From positions 1 through 64,000 of the forward strand of contig JAUXZO010000127.1 of assembly GCA_030692685.1 (NCBI GenBank): a stretch of DNA of 64,000 nt, read 5' to 3'. Shown piece by piece: positions 45,710 to 53,712 of the stretch (the first letter of the stretch is position 1; each line of letters begins with the position of its first letter). Source of the stretch: Acidovorax sp. (lineage in GTDB: Bacteria > Pseudomonadota > Gammaproteobacteria > Burkholderiales > Burkholderiaceae_C). The notes under the pieces are model-generated. The model worked only from the letters and a program-made list of their open reading frames with translations. It was not told where the DNA came from and made no database searches. The translations under genes and the position numbers were made by a program.

Positions 45710-46837
45710 TTAGGGTTTCTTCCTAGGCGTTGCTGACCGCTTTTGGCGCGCAAACTGCCACCAGGGCAGCACCGTGCTCATCGCCAGCACCTCGCCGCAG
45801 TGCAACGGGGTGTAGCCCGGCAGCGCCGCCATGTGGGCTTGCCAGTCGGGGGTTTGCAGCAGCTGGCGCAGTGCCAGCGTGGCGGGTTGGTCCAGGCTGG
45901 CCTTCAGGCAGGCCAGGTGGTAGCGCTCGTGCACCAGTGGCACAAAGCCCAGCCCGCGGGCCCGGGCCGCCAGCTCGATGCCCATGCCCACGTCGGCAGC
46001 TCCAGCCGCCACGGCCTGCGCGATGGCGGTGTGCGAGGGCTCGTTCAGCCCATAGCCCGTGATGGCGTCGGTCGCAATGCCGGACTGTGCGAGCAGGTCG
46101 TCCAGCAACACGCGCGTGCCGCTTCCGAGCGGCCGGTTCACAAAACGCGCGCCGGTGCGCGCCACGTCGGCCAGACTGTGCAGCGCCAGCGGGTTGCCCG
46201 GTGCCACGATGAGCCCCTGGGTGCGCTGGGCAAACCCGATGATCTTGTGCAGCCCCGGCTGCAGCAGGGGTTTGTAGGTGCGTGCAGTCCACGCGTCAGC
46301 AGCGGCGTGCTCCACGGTGTGAAAACCCGCCAGCGTGCAGCGACCCTCGTTCAGCGCGCGAATGGCGTCCACGCTGCCGGTAAACCGAATGTCCAGGTGC
46401 AAAGCCCCAGCCTCGCTTGGTGTGGCGGCGTGTGCACGCAGCGCCACCAGTGCGTCGTCGTGGCTGGCGTACAGGGTCAGCACGTGGGCTTGGGGGTCAA
46501 AGGCCACGGCAAACGCGCGCTCCAGGTCGGCATGCAGCGCGGCGATCTGCGGGGCCAGGCGGGCCTGCGCCTGGCGCTCGGCCCACAGCAGCTTGGTGCC
46601 GAACTCGCTCAGCTGCGCCGACTGGCCCTTGCCCCACACGATGAGTTCTCCGCCGAGCTGGTCTTCCCAGCGCTTGAGCGCGCCCCACACATGGCGGTAC
46701 GACAGGCCAAGTCCCCGCGCCGCGCCAGAGATGGAGCCCTGCTCGGCCACGGCCTGCAGCAACTCTGGCAACGGGTTTCGGATGAGTGCGTTGCCCGCAT
46801 CCCGGCTGAGTGTGTAGTGAAGTTGGACCCTATGCAC
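45710..46837 (-). CDS. ModE-HTH regulator with PBP-like effector domain
   Basis: 375 residues. N-terminal ModE-type winged helix (LPELLQAVAEQGSISGAARGLGLSYRHVWGALKRWEDQLGGELI, about 22-66), no TOBE/Mop domains; instead residues about 130-350 form a periplasmic-binding-protein-like domain (GALHLDIRFTGSVDAIRALNEGRCTLAGFH...RFVNRPLGSGTRVLLDDLL). Divergent from tupBCA, so likely a regulator of tungstate uptake sensing an oxyanion or cofactor, by inference. ATG 46837. Confidence 0.85.
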   Translation of the reverse strand: MHRVQLHYTLSRDAGNALIRNPLPELLQAVAEQGSISGAARGLGLSYRHVWGALKRWEDQLGGELIVWGKGQSAQLSEFGTKLLWAERQAQARLAPQIAALHADLERAFAVAFDPQAHVLTLYASHDDALVALRAHAATPSEAGALHLDIRFTGSVDAIRALNEGRCTLAGFHTVEHAAADAWTARTYKPLLQPGLHKIIGFAQRTQGLIVAPGNPLALHSLADVARTGARFVNRPLGSGTRVLLDDLLAQSGIATDAITGYGLNEPSHTAIAQAVAAGAADVGMGIELAARARGLGFVPLVHERYHLACLKASLDQPATLALRQLLQTPDWQAHMAALPGYTPLHCGEVLAMSTVLPWWQFARQKRSATPRKKP

Positions 46838-46845
46838 GGACGTTC

Positions 46846-46859
46846 ATATCGCTGGATAT
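46846..46859. promoter_or_regulatory. palindrome between the ModE-HTH regulator and tupB
   Basis: ATATC-GCTG-GATAT, 14 bp, in the 64-bp divergent gap; starts 9 bp from the regulator's start codon and 43 bp from tupB. Candidate operator for autoregulation and tup control, weak on its own. Confidence 0.4.
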
Positions 46860-46901
46860 TGATGGGGTGCCTACGATAGCCGAACCCGATCACACCACCG
46901 C

Positions 46902-47639
46902 ATGTCCACTCTTTCTGAAAGCGCGAGCACAGCGCTGCAGCTCACCCTCTCGTCCGACCCGGTCCTCTGGACCATCGTGGGCCGCTCCTTGTCCGTCAGT
47001 GCCACCGCCTGTATGTTGGCTTGCGGAGTTGGGCTGGTGCTGGGCGCCTGGCTGGGCGTGGCCCGGTTTGCGGGGCGGGGCGCCGTATTGGCGGTGCTCA
47101 ACACCTTGCTGGCGGTGCCGTCGGTGGTGGTGGGGCTGGTGGTGTATTTGCTGCTGTCGCGCAGCGGGCCGCTCGGGTCGCTGGGGTGGCTGTTCAGCTT
47201 CAAGGCGATGGTGCTGGCGCAGGCCATTTTGGTGTTGCCCGTGGTGACTGCGCTCACGCGCCAGGCGGTGGAAGACGCGGAGCGCGCGCATGGCGAGCAG
47301 TTGCGGTCGATGGGGGCCAGGCCGCTGCTGCGCAGCTTGTTGCTGGCATGGGACGAGCGCTACGCGTTGCTCACGGTGCTGATTGCGTCGTTTGGCCGCG
47401 CAATTTCTGAGGTGGGCGCGGTGATGATTGTGGGCGGCAACATCGACGGCTTTACCCGGGTGATGACCACCGCCATTGCGCTGGAGACCAGCAAGGGCGA
47501 CCTGCCCCTGGCGCTGGCGCTGGGCATCATCTTGCTGGCCGTGGTGTTGGCGCTCAACGTACTGATCGCGCTGGTGCGCCGCTGGCGCGAGCGGGTGGAC
47601 GGCTCGGTCTCCAGCACGCCCGTGGGGGTGGCGCCATGA
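46902..47639 (+). CDS. tupB: tungstate ABC transporter permease
   Basis: 245 residues, about six membrane helices. The loop EQLRSMGARPLLRSLLLAWDERYALLTVLIASFGRAISEVGAVMIVGGNIDGFTRVMTTAIALETSKGD is the TupB/ModB-type ABC inner-membrane signature, with SEVGAVMIVGGNI favouring TupB. First of three genes (tupB-tupC-tupA); overlaps tupC by 4 bases (ATGA). Divergent from the ModE-HTH regulator. Confidence 0.92.
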   Translation: MSTLSESASTALQLTLSSDPVLWTIVGRSLSVSATACMLACGVGLVLGAWLGVARFAGRGAVLAVLNTLLAVPSVVVGLVVYLLLSRSGPLGSLGWLFSFKAMVLAQAILVLPVVTALTRQAVEDAERAHGEQLRSMGARPLLRSLLLAWDERYALLTVLIASFGRAISEVGAVMIVGGNIDGFTRVMTTAIALETSKGDLPLALALGIILLAVVLALNVLIALVRRWRERVDGSVSSTPVGVAP

Positions 47640-48364
47640 GCGCGGCACTGGCCCTGCCGTGGGTGGACATGCGCCAGGTGACCGTGCGCTACGGGCGCGT
47701 GCAGGCGCTGGACCAGGTCACTTTGCGCATCACGGCCGGTGAGCGTGTGGCGCTGGTGGGTGCCAACGGCAGCGGCAAAAGCACGCTGTTGCGGGTGCTC
47801 CATGGCCTGGCCGATGCCAGCGGCGGCGGCTTTCAGTGCCATGGGGATATGCGCCTGGCCATGCTGTTCCAGCGCCCGCACATGCTGCGCACCAGCGCGC
47901 AGAACAACGTGGCGCTGGCGCTGTGGCTGCGGGGCGCACGCTGGCGCGATGCGCGCACTGCTGCATTGGCCGCATTGCAGCGCGTGGGGCTGCAAGACAT
48001 TGCCGCGCAGAACGCGCGCACCTTGTCGGGCGGGCAACAACAGCGCGTGGCACTGGCGCGTGCGTGGGCGCTGAAGCCCGATGTGCTGCTATTAGATGAG
48101 CCCACCGCCAGCCTCGACCCGCATGCCAAACGCGAGGTCGAAGCATTGATGGCCGACTTTGCCGCCAGCCACGGCGCAGCCGGGCCCGCGCACCCTGTGA
48201 CGATGGTGTTCAGCAGCCACAACCTGGGCCAGGTCAAGCGCCTGGCCAGCCGCGTGATTTACATGGAGCACGGCCGTGTGGTGGCGGACTTGCCAGTGCA
48301 CGACTTTTTCAACGGCCCCCTGCCCGAGGCTGCCCGTTTGTTTGTCAAAGGAGAACTGGTATGA
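47636..48364 (+). CDS. tupC: tungstate ABC transporter ATP-binding protein
   Basis: 242 residues. Walker A GANGSGKST (about 41-49), Q-loop LFQRPHML, signature LSGGQQQRVALARAW, Walker B VLLLDEPTASLDP, H-loop FSSHNLGQVK. No C-terminal TOBE domain, unlike ModC. Energises uptake of tungstate bound by TupA. ATG 47636 overlaps the tupB stop. Confidence 0.93.
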   Translation: MSAALALPWVDMRQVTVRYGRVQALDQVTLRITAGERVALVGANGSGKSTLLRVLHGLADASGGGFQCHGDMRLAMLFQRPHMLRTSAQNNVALALWLRGARWRDARTAALAALQRVGLQDIAAQNARTLSGGQQQRVALARAWALKPDVLLLDEPTASLDPHAKREVEALMADFAASHGAAGPAHPVTMVFSSHNLGQVKRLASRVIYMEHGRVVADLPVHDFFNGPLPEAARLFVKGELV

Positions 48365-48373
48365 CGAGAATTG

Positions 48374-48520
48374 CCCCCCACGCTCCCCACTTCGTGTGGT
48401 CGCTGCCCCCCGAGGGGGCCACTTTTTCATCTCGGGGCGGCCCGGCGATGAAAGGAATTGACCCCCACGCTCCCCAAGGGGGCCACTTTTTCATCTTGGG
48501 GCGGCCCGGCGATGAAAAAA
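48374..48520 (+). repeat. family B repeat, tandem duplicate ahead of tupA
   Basis: Two copies of a unit CCCCCACGCTCCCCA...GGGGGCCACTTTTTCATCT(C/T)GGGGCGGCCCGGCGATGAAA. Copy 1 is about 48,375-48,452 and includes an extra CTTCGTGTGGTCGC segment; copy 2 about 48,465-48,518. The ATGAAA of copy 2 is the tupA start; the same ATGAAA in copy 1 opens a 25-codon frame that stops inside tupA. Confidence 0.85.
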
Positions 48521-49339
48521 TTTAAGTCATTTCGGCCTCTAGCGCTTATCCATAAAGCGCTAGCAGCTATTATTTTAATAGCGTCTGGTTCGGTGTTCGC
48601 GCAAAGCATCACCATGGCTTCCACTACGTCCACCGAGCAATCGGGCCTTTTCTCGTACCTGCTGCCCGAGTTCAAGAAAGCCAGTGGCTTGGACTTGAAA
48701 GTGGTGGCGCTGGGCACCGGCCAAGCGCTGGACATGGCGCGCCGTGGCGACGCCGACGTGCTGTTTGTGCACGACCAGGTGGCCGAAGAAAAGTTTGTGG
48801 CCGACGGCTGGGGCGTCAAGCGCTACCCCGTGATGTACAACGACTTCATCCTGGTGGGCCCCAAGAACGACCCGGCTGGCACCCGTGGCAAAGACATCGT
48901 TCAGGCACTGCAAAAGCTGGCCACGGCCAACGGTAACTTCATCTCGCGCGGCGACAAAAGCGGCACGCATGCGGCCGAACTGCGCTACTGGAAGCTTGCA
49001 GGCGCTGACGCGGCCAAAGGCTCTGGCTACAAGGAATGCGGCTGCGGCATGGGCCCCGCGCTCAACATTGCGGCATCCAGCGGTGCTTACGCAATGACCG
49101 ACCGCGGCACCTGGCTCAACTTCAAAAACAGGGCGGACCTGGCGGTGCTGGTGGAGGGCGACACCAAGCTCTTCAACCAGTATGGCGTGATGGTGGTCAA
49201 CCCCGCCAAACACTCCCATGTCAAGGCGCAGGACGCGCAAAAGTTTGTGGACTGGATCGTGTCGCCTGCAGGCCAGACAGCGATTGCTGGCTACAAGATC
49301 GGCGGCGAGCAACTGTTCTTCCCCAACGCGGCGCCGTGA
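48512..49339 (+). CDS. tupA: tungstate ABC transporter substrate-binding protein, signal peptide partly repeat-encoded
   Basis: 275 residues from ATG 48512. The mature domain starts QSITMASTTSTEQSGLFSYLLPEF, the TupA oxyanion-binding signature; FISRGDKSGTHAAELRYWKLAGAD and YAMTDRGTWLNF complete it. The signal peptide MKKFKSFRPLALIHKALAAIILIASGSVFA|Q takes residues about 6-22 from a family A repeat (48,529-48,579), and the start codon from a family B repeat. No good Shine-Dalgarno is present. A longer in-frame start at 48458 would run through repeat B. Confidence 0.93.
   Translation: MKKFKSFRPLALIHKALAAIILIASGSVFAQSITMASTTSTEQSGLFSYLLPEFKKASGLDLKVVALGTGQALDMARRGDADVLFVHDQVAEEKFVADGWGVKRYPVMYNDFILVGPKNDPAGTRGKDIVQALQKLATANGNFISRGDKSGTHAAELRYWKLAGADAAKGSGYKECGCGMGPALNIAASSGAYAMTDRGTWLNFKNRADLAVLVEGDTKLFNQYGVMVVNPAKHSHVKAQDAQKFVDWIVSPAGQTAIAGYKIGGEQLFFPNAAP
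48529..48579 (+). repeat. family A repeat, copy 8, inside the tupA signal peptide
   Basis: ATTTCGGCCTCTAGCGCTTA, TCCAT, AAAGCGCTAGCAGCTATTATT. Read in the only forward frame without a stop it gives FRPLALIHKALAAIIL, the h-region of the signal peptide. Confidence 0.93.
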
Positions 49340-49342
49340 GCC

Positions 49343-50185
49343 GTGACCAACGCCACCATTGCCAACCCGAGGACGCTGTTCGTGGCGGTCACCGCATGGG
49401 CGGCAGCGTTGAGCGGTTGTGCCTTGGCGCCCGGTGGGGCGCCCGTGGCTGACGCCGTGCCTGTGCAGGTCTACGCCGCGGGTAGCCTGCGCGGTGCGTT
49501 GACCGACATCGCACGCGACTACGAGGCCCGCACAGGCCAAAAGCTTGTGCTCACATTTGGCGCTTCGGGCTTGCTGCGCGACCGCATTGAAAAAGGTGAA
49601 TCCGCGCAGGTTTTTGCCTCAGCCGATATGGACCACCCCCAGCGCCTATCGGCGCGCGGTGGCTGGCAAGCGCCAGCAGTTTTTACGCGCAATGCGCTGT
49701 GCGCACTGACCAGCGAGCAGATCAACGCCACCCCAGACACGCTGCTGCCCACCTTGCTTCGCAGCGATGTGCGGGTGGGCACCTCTACCCCCAAGGCCGA
49801 TCCCTCGGGCGACTATGCCTGGGCGATGTTTCGCAGGGCCGACGCCGTGCAGCCTGGCGCCTACGCGCAGCTGGATGCCAAGGCCTTGAAGCTGACGGGC
49901 GGTGCCGACTCTCCCAAGCCCCCCGCAGGCCAGGGCACCTACGCATGGGTCATGGACCAACGCCAGGCTGATGTGTTTCTGACCTACTGCACCAATGCCG
50001 TTTCGGCGCAGGCCGAGGTGCCCCGTTTGCGCGTGGTGCAGTTGCCCGCATCGTTGCAAGTGGGTGCAGCGTATGGGCTGACGGTGCGTACCGGTGCACC
50101 CGCCACCGCGAAGGCGTTTGCCCTGGCCTTGCAGGAGCCTGCGGCGCAGGCGGTGTTGCAGCGGCTGGGGTTTGGGGCGCCCTGA
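49343..50185 (+). CDS. ModA-like molybdate-type substrate-binding lipoprotein
   Basis: 280 residues from GTG 49343, 3 bp after tupA. Signal peptide with lipobox ALSGC|ALAPGG (Cys about 26). Mature domain VQVYAAGSLRGALTDIARDYEARTGQKLVLTFGASGLLRDRIEKGESAQVFASADMDHPQRL matches the ModA/SBP type II oxyanion-binding fold; FLTYCTNAVSA follows the usual hinge. Encoded in the tup operon without its own permease, so it may feed TupBC or act as a sensor. Function inferred. Confidence 0.85.
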   Translation: MTNATIANPRTLFVAVTAWAAALSGCALAPGGAPVADAVPVQVYAAGSLRGALTDIARDYEARTGQKLVLTFGASGLLRDRIEKGESAQVFASADMDHPQRLSARGGWQAPAVFTRNALCALTSEQINATPDTLLPTLLRSDVRVGTSTPKADPSGDYAWAMFRRADAVQPGAYAQLDAKALKLTGGADSPKPPAGQGTYAWVMDQRQADVFLTYCTNAVSAQAEVPRLRVVQLPASLQVGAAYGLTVRTGAPATAKAFALALQEPAAQAVLQRLGFGAP

Positions 50186-50276
50186 GCGATAGCAGTTGCG
50201 GGGTGGTCTTTGGCCATGCCCTTCTGTCGCTGGGTGCGGCTAACAACGTGTGTCTACTTGAATGAGCGGTGCGGGC

Positions 50277-50660
50277 TCATGGCTGTGCGCGGGTTTCGTC
50301 TTGCAGCAGCACCAGCAAGATGGCCGCCATGGGCAGGTTCTTGGTCAATGGCCCCAGGGGGTGCAGCCACCAGGCCGGGTCAACGAACGTGGCTAGCAGG
50401 GTCATCACCCCCATCAACACCAACGCGGCCCAGTAGGCGGTGCGGCCGGGCCGCCAGGCCATCCACAGCCCCAGCACGGCGTTGGCTGCGGCGCCGCCGA
50501 GAATGAGGGCGGTGGCCAGGTGCAGGTCGCTCCAGGCGGTGGGCAGGCTCACCAGCAAGTCGCGGCTTTGTCCGCGCAGCTCCACCACGCTGACGATGGC
50601 CGTGGCCAGCCACACAAACACAAGGCTCAAGCGCAGCAGTTGGCGGGCGGCGGGGTTCAT
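50277..50660 (-). CDS. DoxX-like family membrane protein
   Basis: 127 residues with four membrane segments (LLRLSLVFVWLATAIVSVVEL, LATALILGGAAANAVLGLWMAW, AYWAALVLMGVMTLLATFV, NLPMAAILLVLL). The start LLRLSLVFVWLATA and the closing DPAWWLHPLGPLTKNLPMAAILLVLL match DoxX_3. Members often sit beside saccharopine-dehydrogenase-like genes, as here. Function unknown. Confidence 0.8.
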   Translation of the reverse strand: MNPAARQLLRLSLVFVWLATAIVSVVELRGQSRDLLVSLPTAWSDLHLATALILGGAAANAVLGLWMAWRPGRTAYWAALVLMGVMTLLATFVDPAWWLHPLGPLTKNLPMAAILLVLLQDETRAQP

Positions 50661-50703
50661 GGCTTGGGGGGATTTGTCGTTGGCAGACGCAATGTCAGCA
50701 GCA

Positions 50704-51832
50704 TTACAAGGCTTCCTCCAGCGTATCCGTCACCATGCCCCACCGGGCGAATTCGGGCGCAAACGCCGAAAGGGGCAACTGACGGGTGCTGGTGTACGCG
50801 CCGATGGGCAAAGCCTGCCCGGCGGCCAGTTGCCGTGCCAGCAAGACCGCGGCCATGCAGGGGATTTCGGGGCCATGGTCGTTGTCGGCCGCAATGTGCC
50901 AGGCGCGGCGCCGGGGCTGGCCCTGCGCATCGGCACCCGCCACGCGCACCACCATGCCCCCCAGCCCTGTGCCCATGAAGTCCAGCACACCACCGGTGTG
51001 GTGCATCAGCGCGGCCAGCTTTTCGGGGTGCGGCAACACGCCCCAGTGGCGCAGTGCCGCGATGGCGGCAAAGGTGCGCTGCGCCAGCCCTACCTCTAGC
51101 GCAGCGCGGAAGGTCACGCGGTCGCGGGTGCGGTAGTGCGCGGGAAACAGCTCCAGATCCGGGATGTCGCACACCGCGCCCAACCGGGGCCGCAGCCGGT
51201 GGAAATGCACACCAGTGGGCTGCGCCCAGCCGCGTTGTGGCTGCCAGCGGCCCTCTTGCCACACGTCTATCGGCAGACCGCAGTAACTCAGCACGGCTGC
51301 CAGGGTGGCCTGCCCGCGGGGCGCGCGCTGTGCAGGCGCAATGCAGGTGTCCACGCTGTCGATGTGTTGCCAACCCGCACACAGGTGGTCCACCACGGCA
51401 GACGACAGTGCGGGCACCGTGCTGGCACCGGTGATGGCCGTGCGCTTTGCGGCCACGAAATGCGCCTATGGCGGCCGGAAAATCGCACACAAACCGGCGG
51501 CCATCGGCCAGGTCGATGTAGTGCGCACCGGCCTCGGCGGCGGCTTGGGCCACACCATAGGCCTGTGCCTGAAACGGCCCCGCCGTGTGAACCACCAGGC
51601 CCACGCCCAGCGATCGCAGCCGGTCTGCCAGGCCCGGGGCCTGGTGGTCGAGTGCAACGCCTTGTGCGCCGTGGTGCAGTGTGGCGGCCAGCCCTTGGGC
51701 GCGGCTGGCATCACGGCCCGCCACCAGCAGCGCAATGTTATGGTGGCTGGCAGGGTCGCCCGCCAGGCTGCGACAGATGCGGGTGCCAAAGTTGCCGTAG
51801 CCACCAAGGACCAGTGTTTTGAGGGCAGTCAC
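50704..51832 (-). pseudogene. saccharopine dehydrogenase-like NADP-binding protein, single frameshift
   Basis: Two adjacent minus-strand frames together spell one protein of about 376 residues. The first half, from GTG 51832 (TALKTLVLGGYGNFGTRICRSL...DFPAAIGAF), has the NAD(P)-binding Rossmann GGYGNFG. The second half continues in the +1 frame (VAAKRTAITGASTVPALSSAVVDHL...DTLEEAL). The switch is at GCATTTCGTG (51,456-51,461), where one extra T would be removed to restore the frame. Either a genuine lesion or a sequencing error; the rest of both halves is intact. Followed by the DoxX-like gene. Confidence 0.8.
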
Positions 51833-51834
51833 AG

Positions 51835-51885
51835 ATGGGGGCAGATGGGGGTGATTGGGGGTAATTGGGGGTGATTGGGGCTCAG
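51835..51885. repeat. imperfect tandem repeat GATTGGGGGT/AGATGGGGGC
   Basis: About five ~10-bp units (GCAGATGGGG, GTGATTGGGG, GTAATTGGGG, GTGATTGGGG) between the start of the frameshifted gene and the EAL gene's stop codon. Low-complexity spacer. Confidence 0.7.
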
Positions 51886-53579
51886 GCTCTGGGCGCCCAG
51901 GGCACGGGGGGCAGGGCGGGGGCGTGGGCTGCGTAGCTGGCTTGCACGGTGCGGTGCGCGTGCAGTGTGGCCTGCAACGCTGCGCGTTGGGCGGGCATCT
52001 GGGTGCGGTGCCATTGCGGTACCGTGTGGGCCGGCATGGGGCGGCTGAACACATAACCCTGAATGCTGTGCAGCCCGACCGACGCCAGGGTTTGCAGTTC
52101 TTCGACCGTCTCCACGCCCTCTACCACCACCGACAAACCAAACTCCTGCGCCAGCGCCGCCACGTGCCGCAGCAGCGACTGCCGGCGCCGGTCTTGCGCA
52201 AGCTGGCGCACAAACAGGCGGTCGCACTTGAAGCCTGCAATCGGCAAATCGGCCAGCATGCCCAGCGATGAATACCCTGCGCCAAAGTCATCCATCAGCA
52301 CAGCCACGCCCATGGCGCTCAGGTCGTGGATGGCGGCCACCATCTGCGAACCCAGGGCAATGATGGCGTGCTCCGTCATCTCCAGCTTCAGCATGCGGGC
52401 GGGCAGCGCTCGCTGGGCCAGTTCGTCGCGTAGCCAGGGGGCAAAGTGGTCGTCCAGCAGAGTGACGGGCGCCACATTCACGCTGATCGATGCGTCGTGC
52501 AGGCCCGCTGTTTTCCAGGCTTGTACGCAGTCGAGCGCGTTGCGCAAGATCATGCGGTCTACCTCGGCGGTTTTGCCCTGCAGCTCGCACACCAGAAAAA
52601 AGGTTTCAGGGTTGATGTCGCCCAGGGTTTTGTCCGTCAGGCGCAGCAGCGCCTCAAACTGCACGTCGCGCTGCTGAAAATCCACAATGGGCTGAAAGTG
52701 CAGCGCCAGGCGATCCGGTTGCAGCAGCGTGGGCAGGTGGTCGGCAATGAGGGACAGCTCCATGTCGTGCTCGTCGTTCTGCGCCACGTTGGATGTCCGC
52801 ATCATCGACAGCCCCCGGCGCAAAAGCTGCTGGCGGTCCGCGTCCCAGCGCATGTTGCTTAGCTGCTCAACGGACACCGCAATCGCAAACACCAGCACGA
52901 TGACCAGCAGGGCGATTCCGTCCGATTCGCCGCTGGGGTCGCCCAGGTGCAGGGGAAAGGTGTTGACCAGCAGCCAATGCAGCAACAGGATGGCTGCGCC
53001 ACACAGTAGTTTGTCGTGCCAGGACTGTGGCCTGAAATGCGGCGTGAGAACGCTGAGCTTGGCCGAGCGGTGGCGCACCGAGGTGTAGGTGGCAAGGCCC
53101 ACGGCCGTGGCCATGGACAACACAATGGCCAGCCAGTTCACCTGCGCAAAGCTGTGCACATGGCCGCGTGTGATCGTGAAGTGCGCGGCCAGCATGCCCG
53201 CGGCCAGCCACACCCCCGCAAACACAATGCGCCCTTTGCTGGCGCTGGTGCAGAGCGTAGGAATGGTGAACCGCGCGCTGATGGCCATGATGAGCAGGCC
53301 GCTGAGTGCAGGCACCAGCTCCAGCACATGGTGCGCCAGCTCTGCATACATGAAGAGGCCCACCACATCCAGCGCCCACACAATGCAGCCAATACACAGC
53401 GCCGCGTGCGACGCGCTGATGCGCCGGCTGGACGGGTCTACCGAATACGCCGTGTTTTCTGCCAGCCGCTGGCACACATGTACCACCAGCGTAGCGAACA
53501 CCAAGAACAACAGACTTTGAAGCAGTGGCGGGAACGCCACCCCAAACGCCTGTGCGGCATCTTGCCAGATTGAAACCAT
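51882..53579 (-). CDS. membrane EAL-domain c-di-GMP phosphodiesterase
   Basis: 565 residues. Six or seven N-terminal membrane helices (to about residue 245; ASHAALCIGCIVWALDVVGLFMYAELAHH recalls a degenerate MHYT unit), a linker, then an EAL domain with FQPIVDFQQRDVQFEALLRL (EAL intact), LEMTEHAI, LMDDFGAGYSSLGML and FKCDRLFVRQ (lysine intact), so phosphodiesterase activity is likely. No GGDEF. ATG 53579 has GGGAG about 10 bases upstream; a GTG at 53585 is an alternative. Not obviously linked to mod genes. Confidence 0.88.
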   Translation of the reverse strand: MVSIWQDAAQAFGVAFPPLLQSLLFLVFATLVVHVCQRLAENTAYSVDPSSRRISASHAALCIGCIVWALDVVGLFMYAELAHHVLELVPALSGLLIMAISARFTIPTLCTSASKGRIVFAGVWLAAGMLAAHFTITRGHVHSFAQVNWLAIVLSMATAVGLATYTSVRHRSAKLSVLTPHFRPQSWHDKLLCGAAILLLHWLLVNTFPLHLGDPSGESDGIALLVIVLVFAIAVSVEQLSNMRWDADRQQLLRRGLSMMRTSNVAQNDEHDMELSLIADHLPTLLQPDRLALHFQPIVDFQQRDVQFEALLRLTDKTLGDINPETFFLVCELQGKTAEVDRMILRNALDCVQAWKTAGLHDASISVNVAPVTLLDDHFAPWLRDELAQRALPARMLKLEMTEHAIIALGSQMVAAIHDLSAMGVAVLMDDFGAGYSSLGMLADLPIAGFKCDRLFVRQLAQDRRRQSLLRHVAALAQEFGLSVVVEGVETVEELQTLASVGLHSIQGYVFSRPMPAHTVPQWHRTQMPAQRAALQATLHAHRTVQASYAAHAPALPPVPWAPRA

Positions 53580-53712
53580 GTCCACACACTCCCGCGCTTG
53601 TTTTGGCGATGATCATACGGCCGAAGGGTGGCGCTTTTCTTTACAAAAAAGGCACACTGCAGGCACACTGCAGGCACGTGCGCCCTGCATTGCGACCGCG
53701 CAAAACGGCCGT

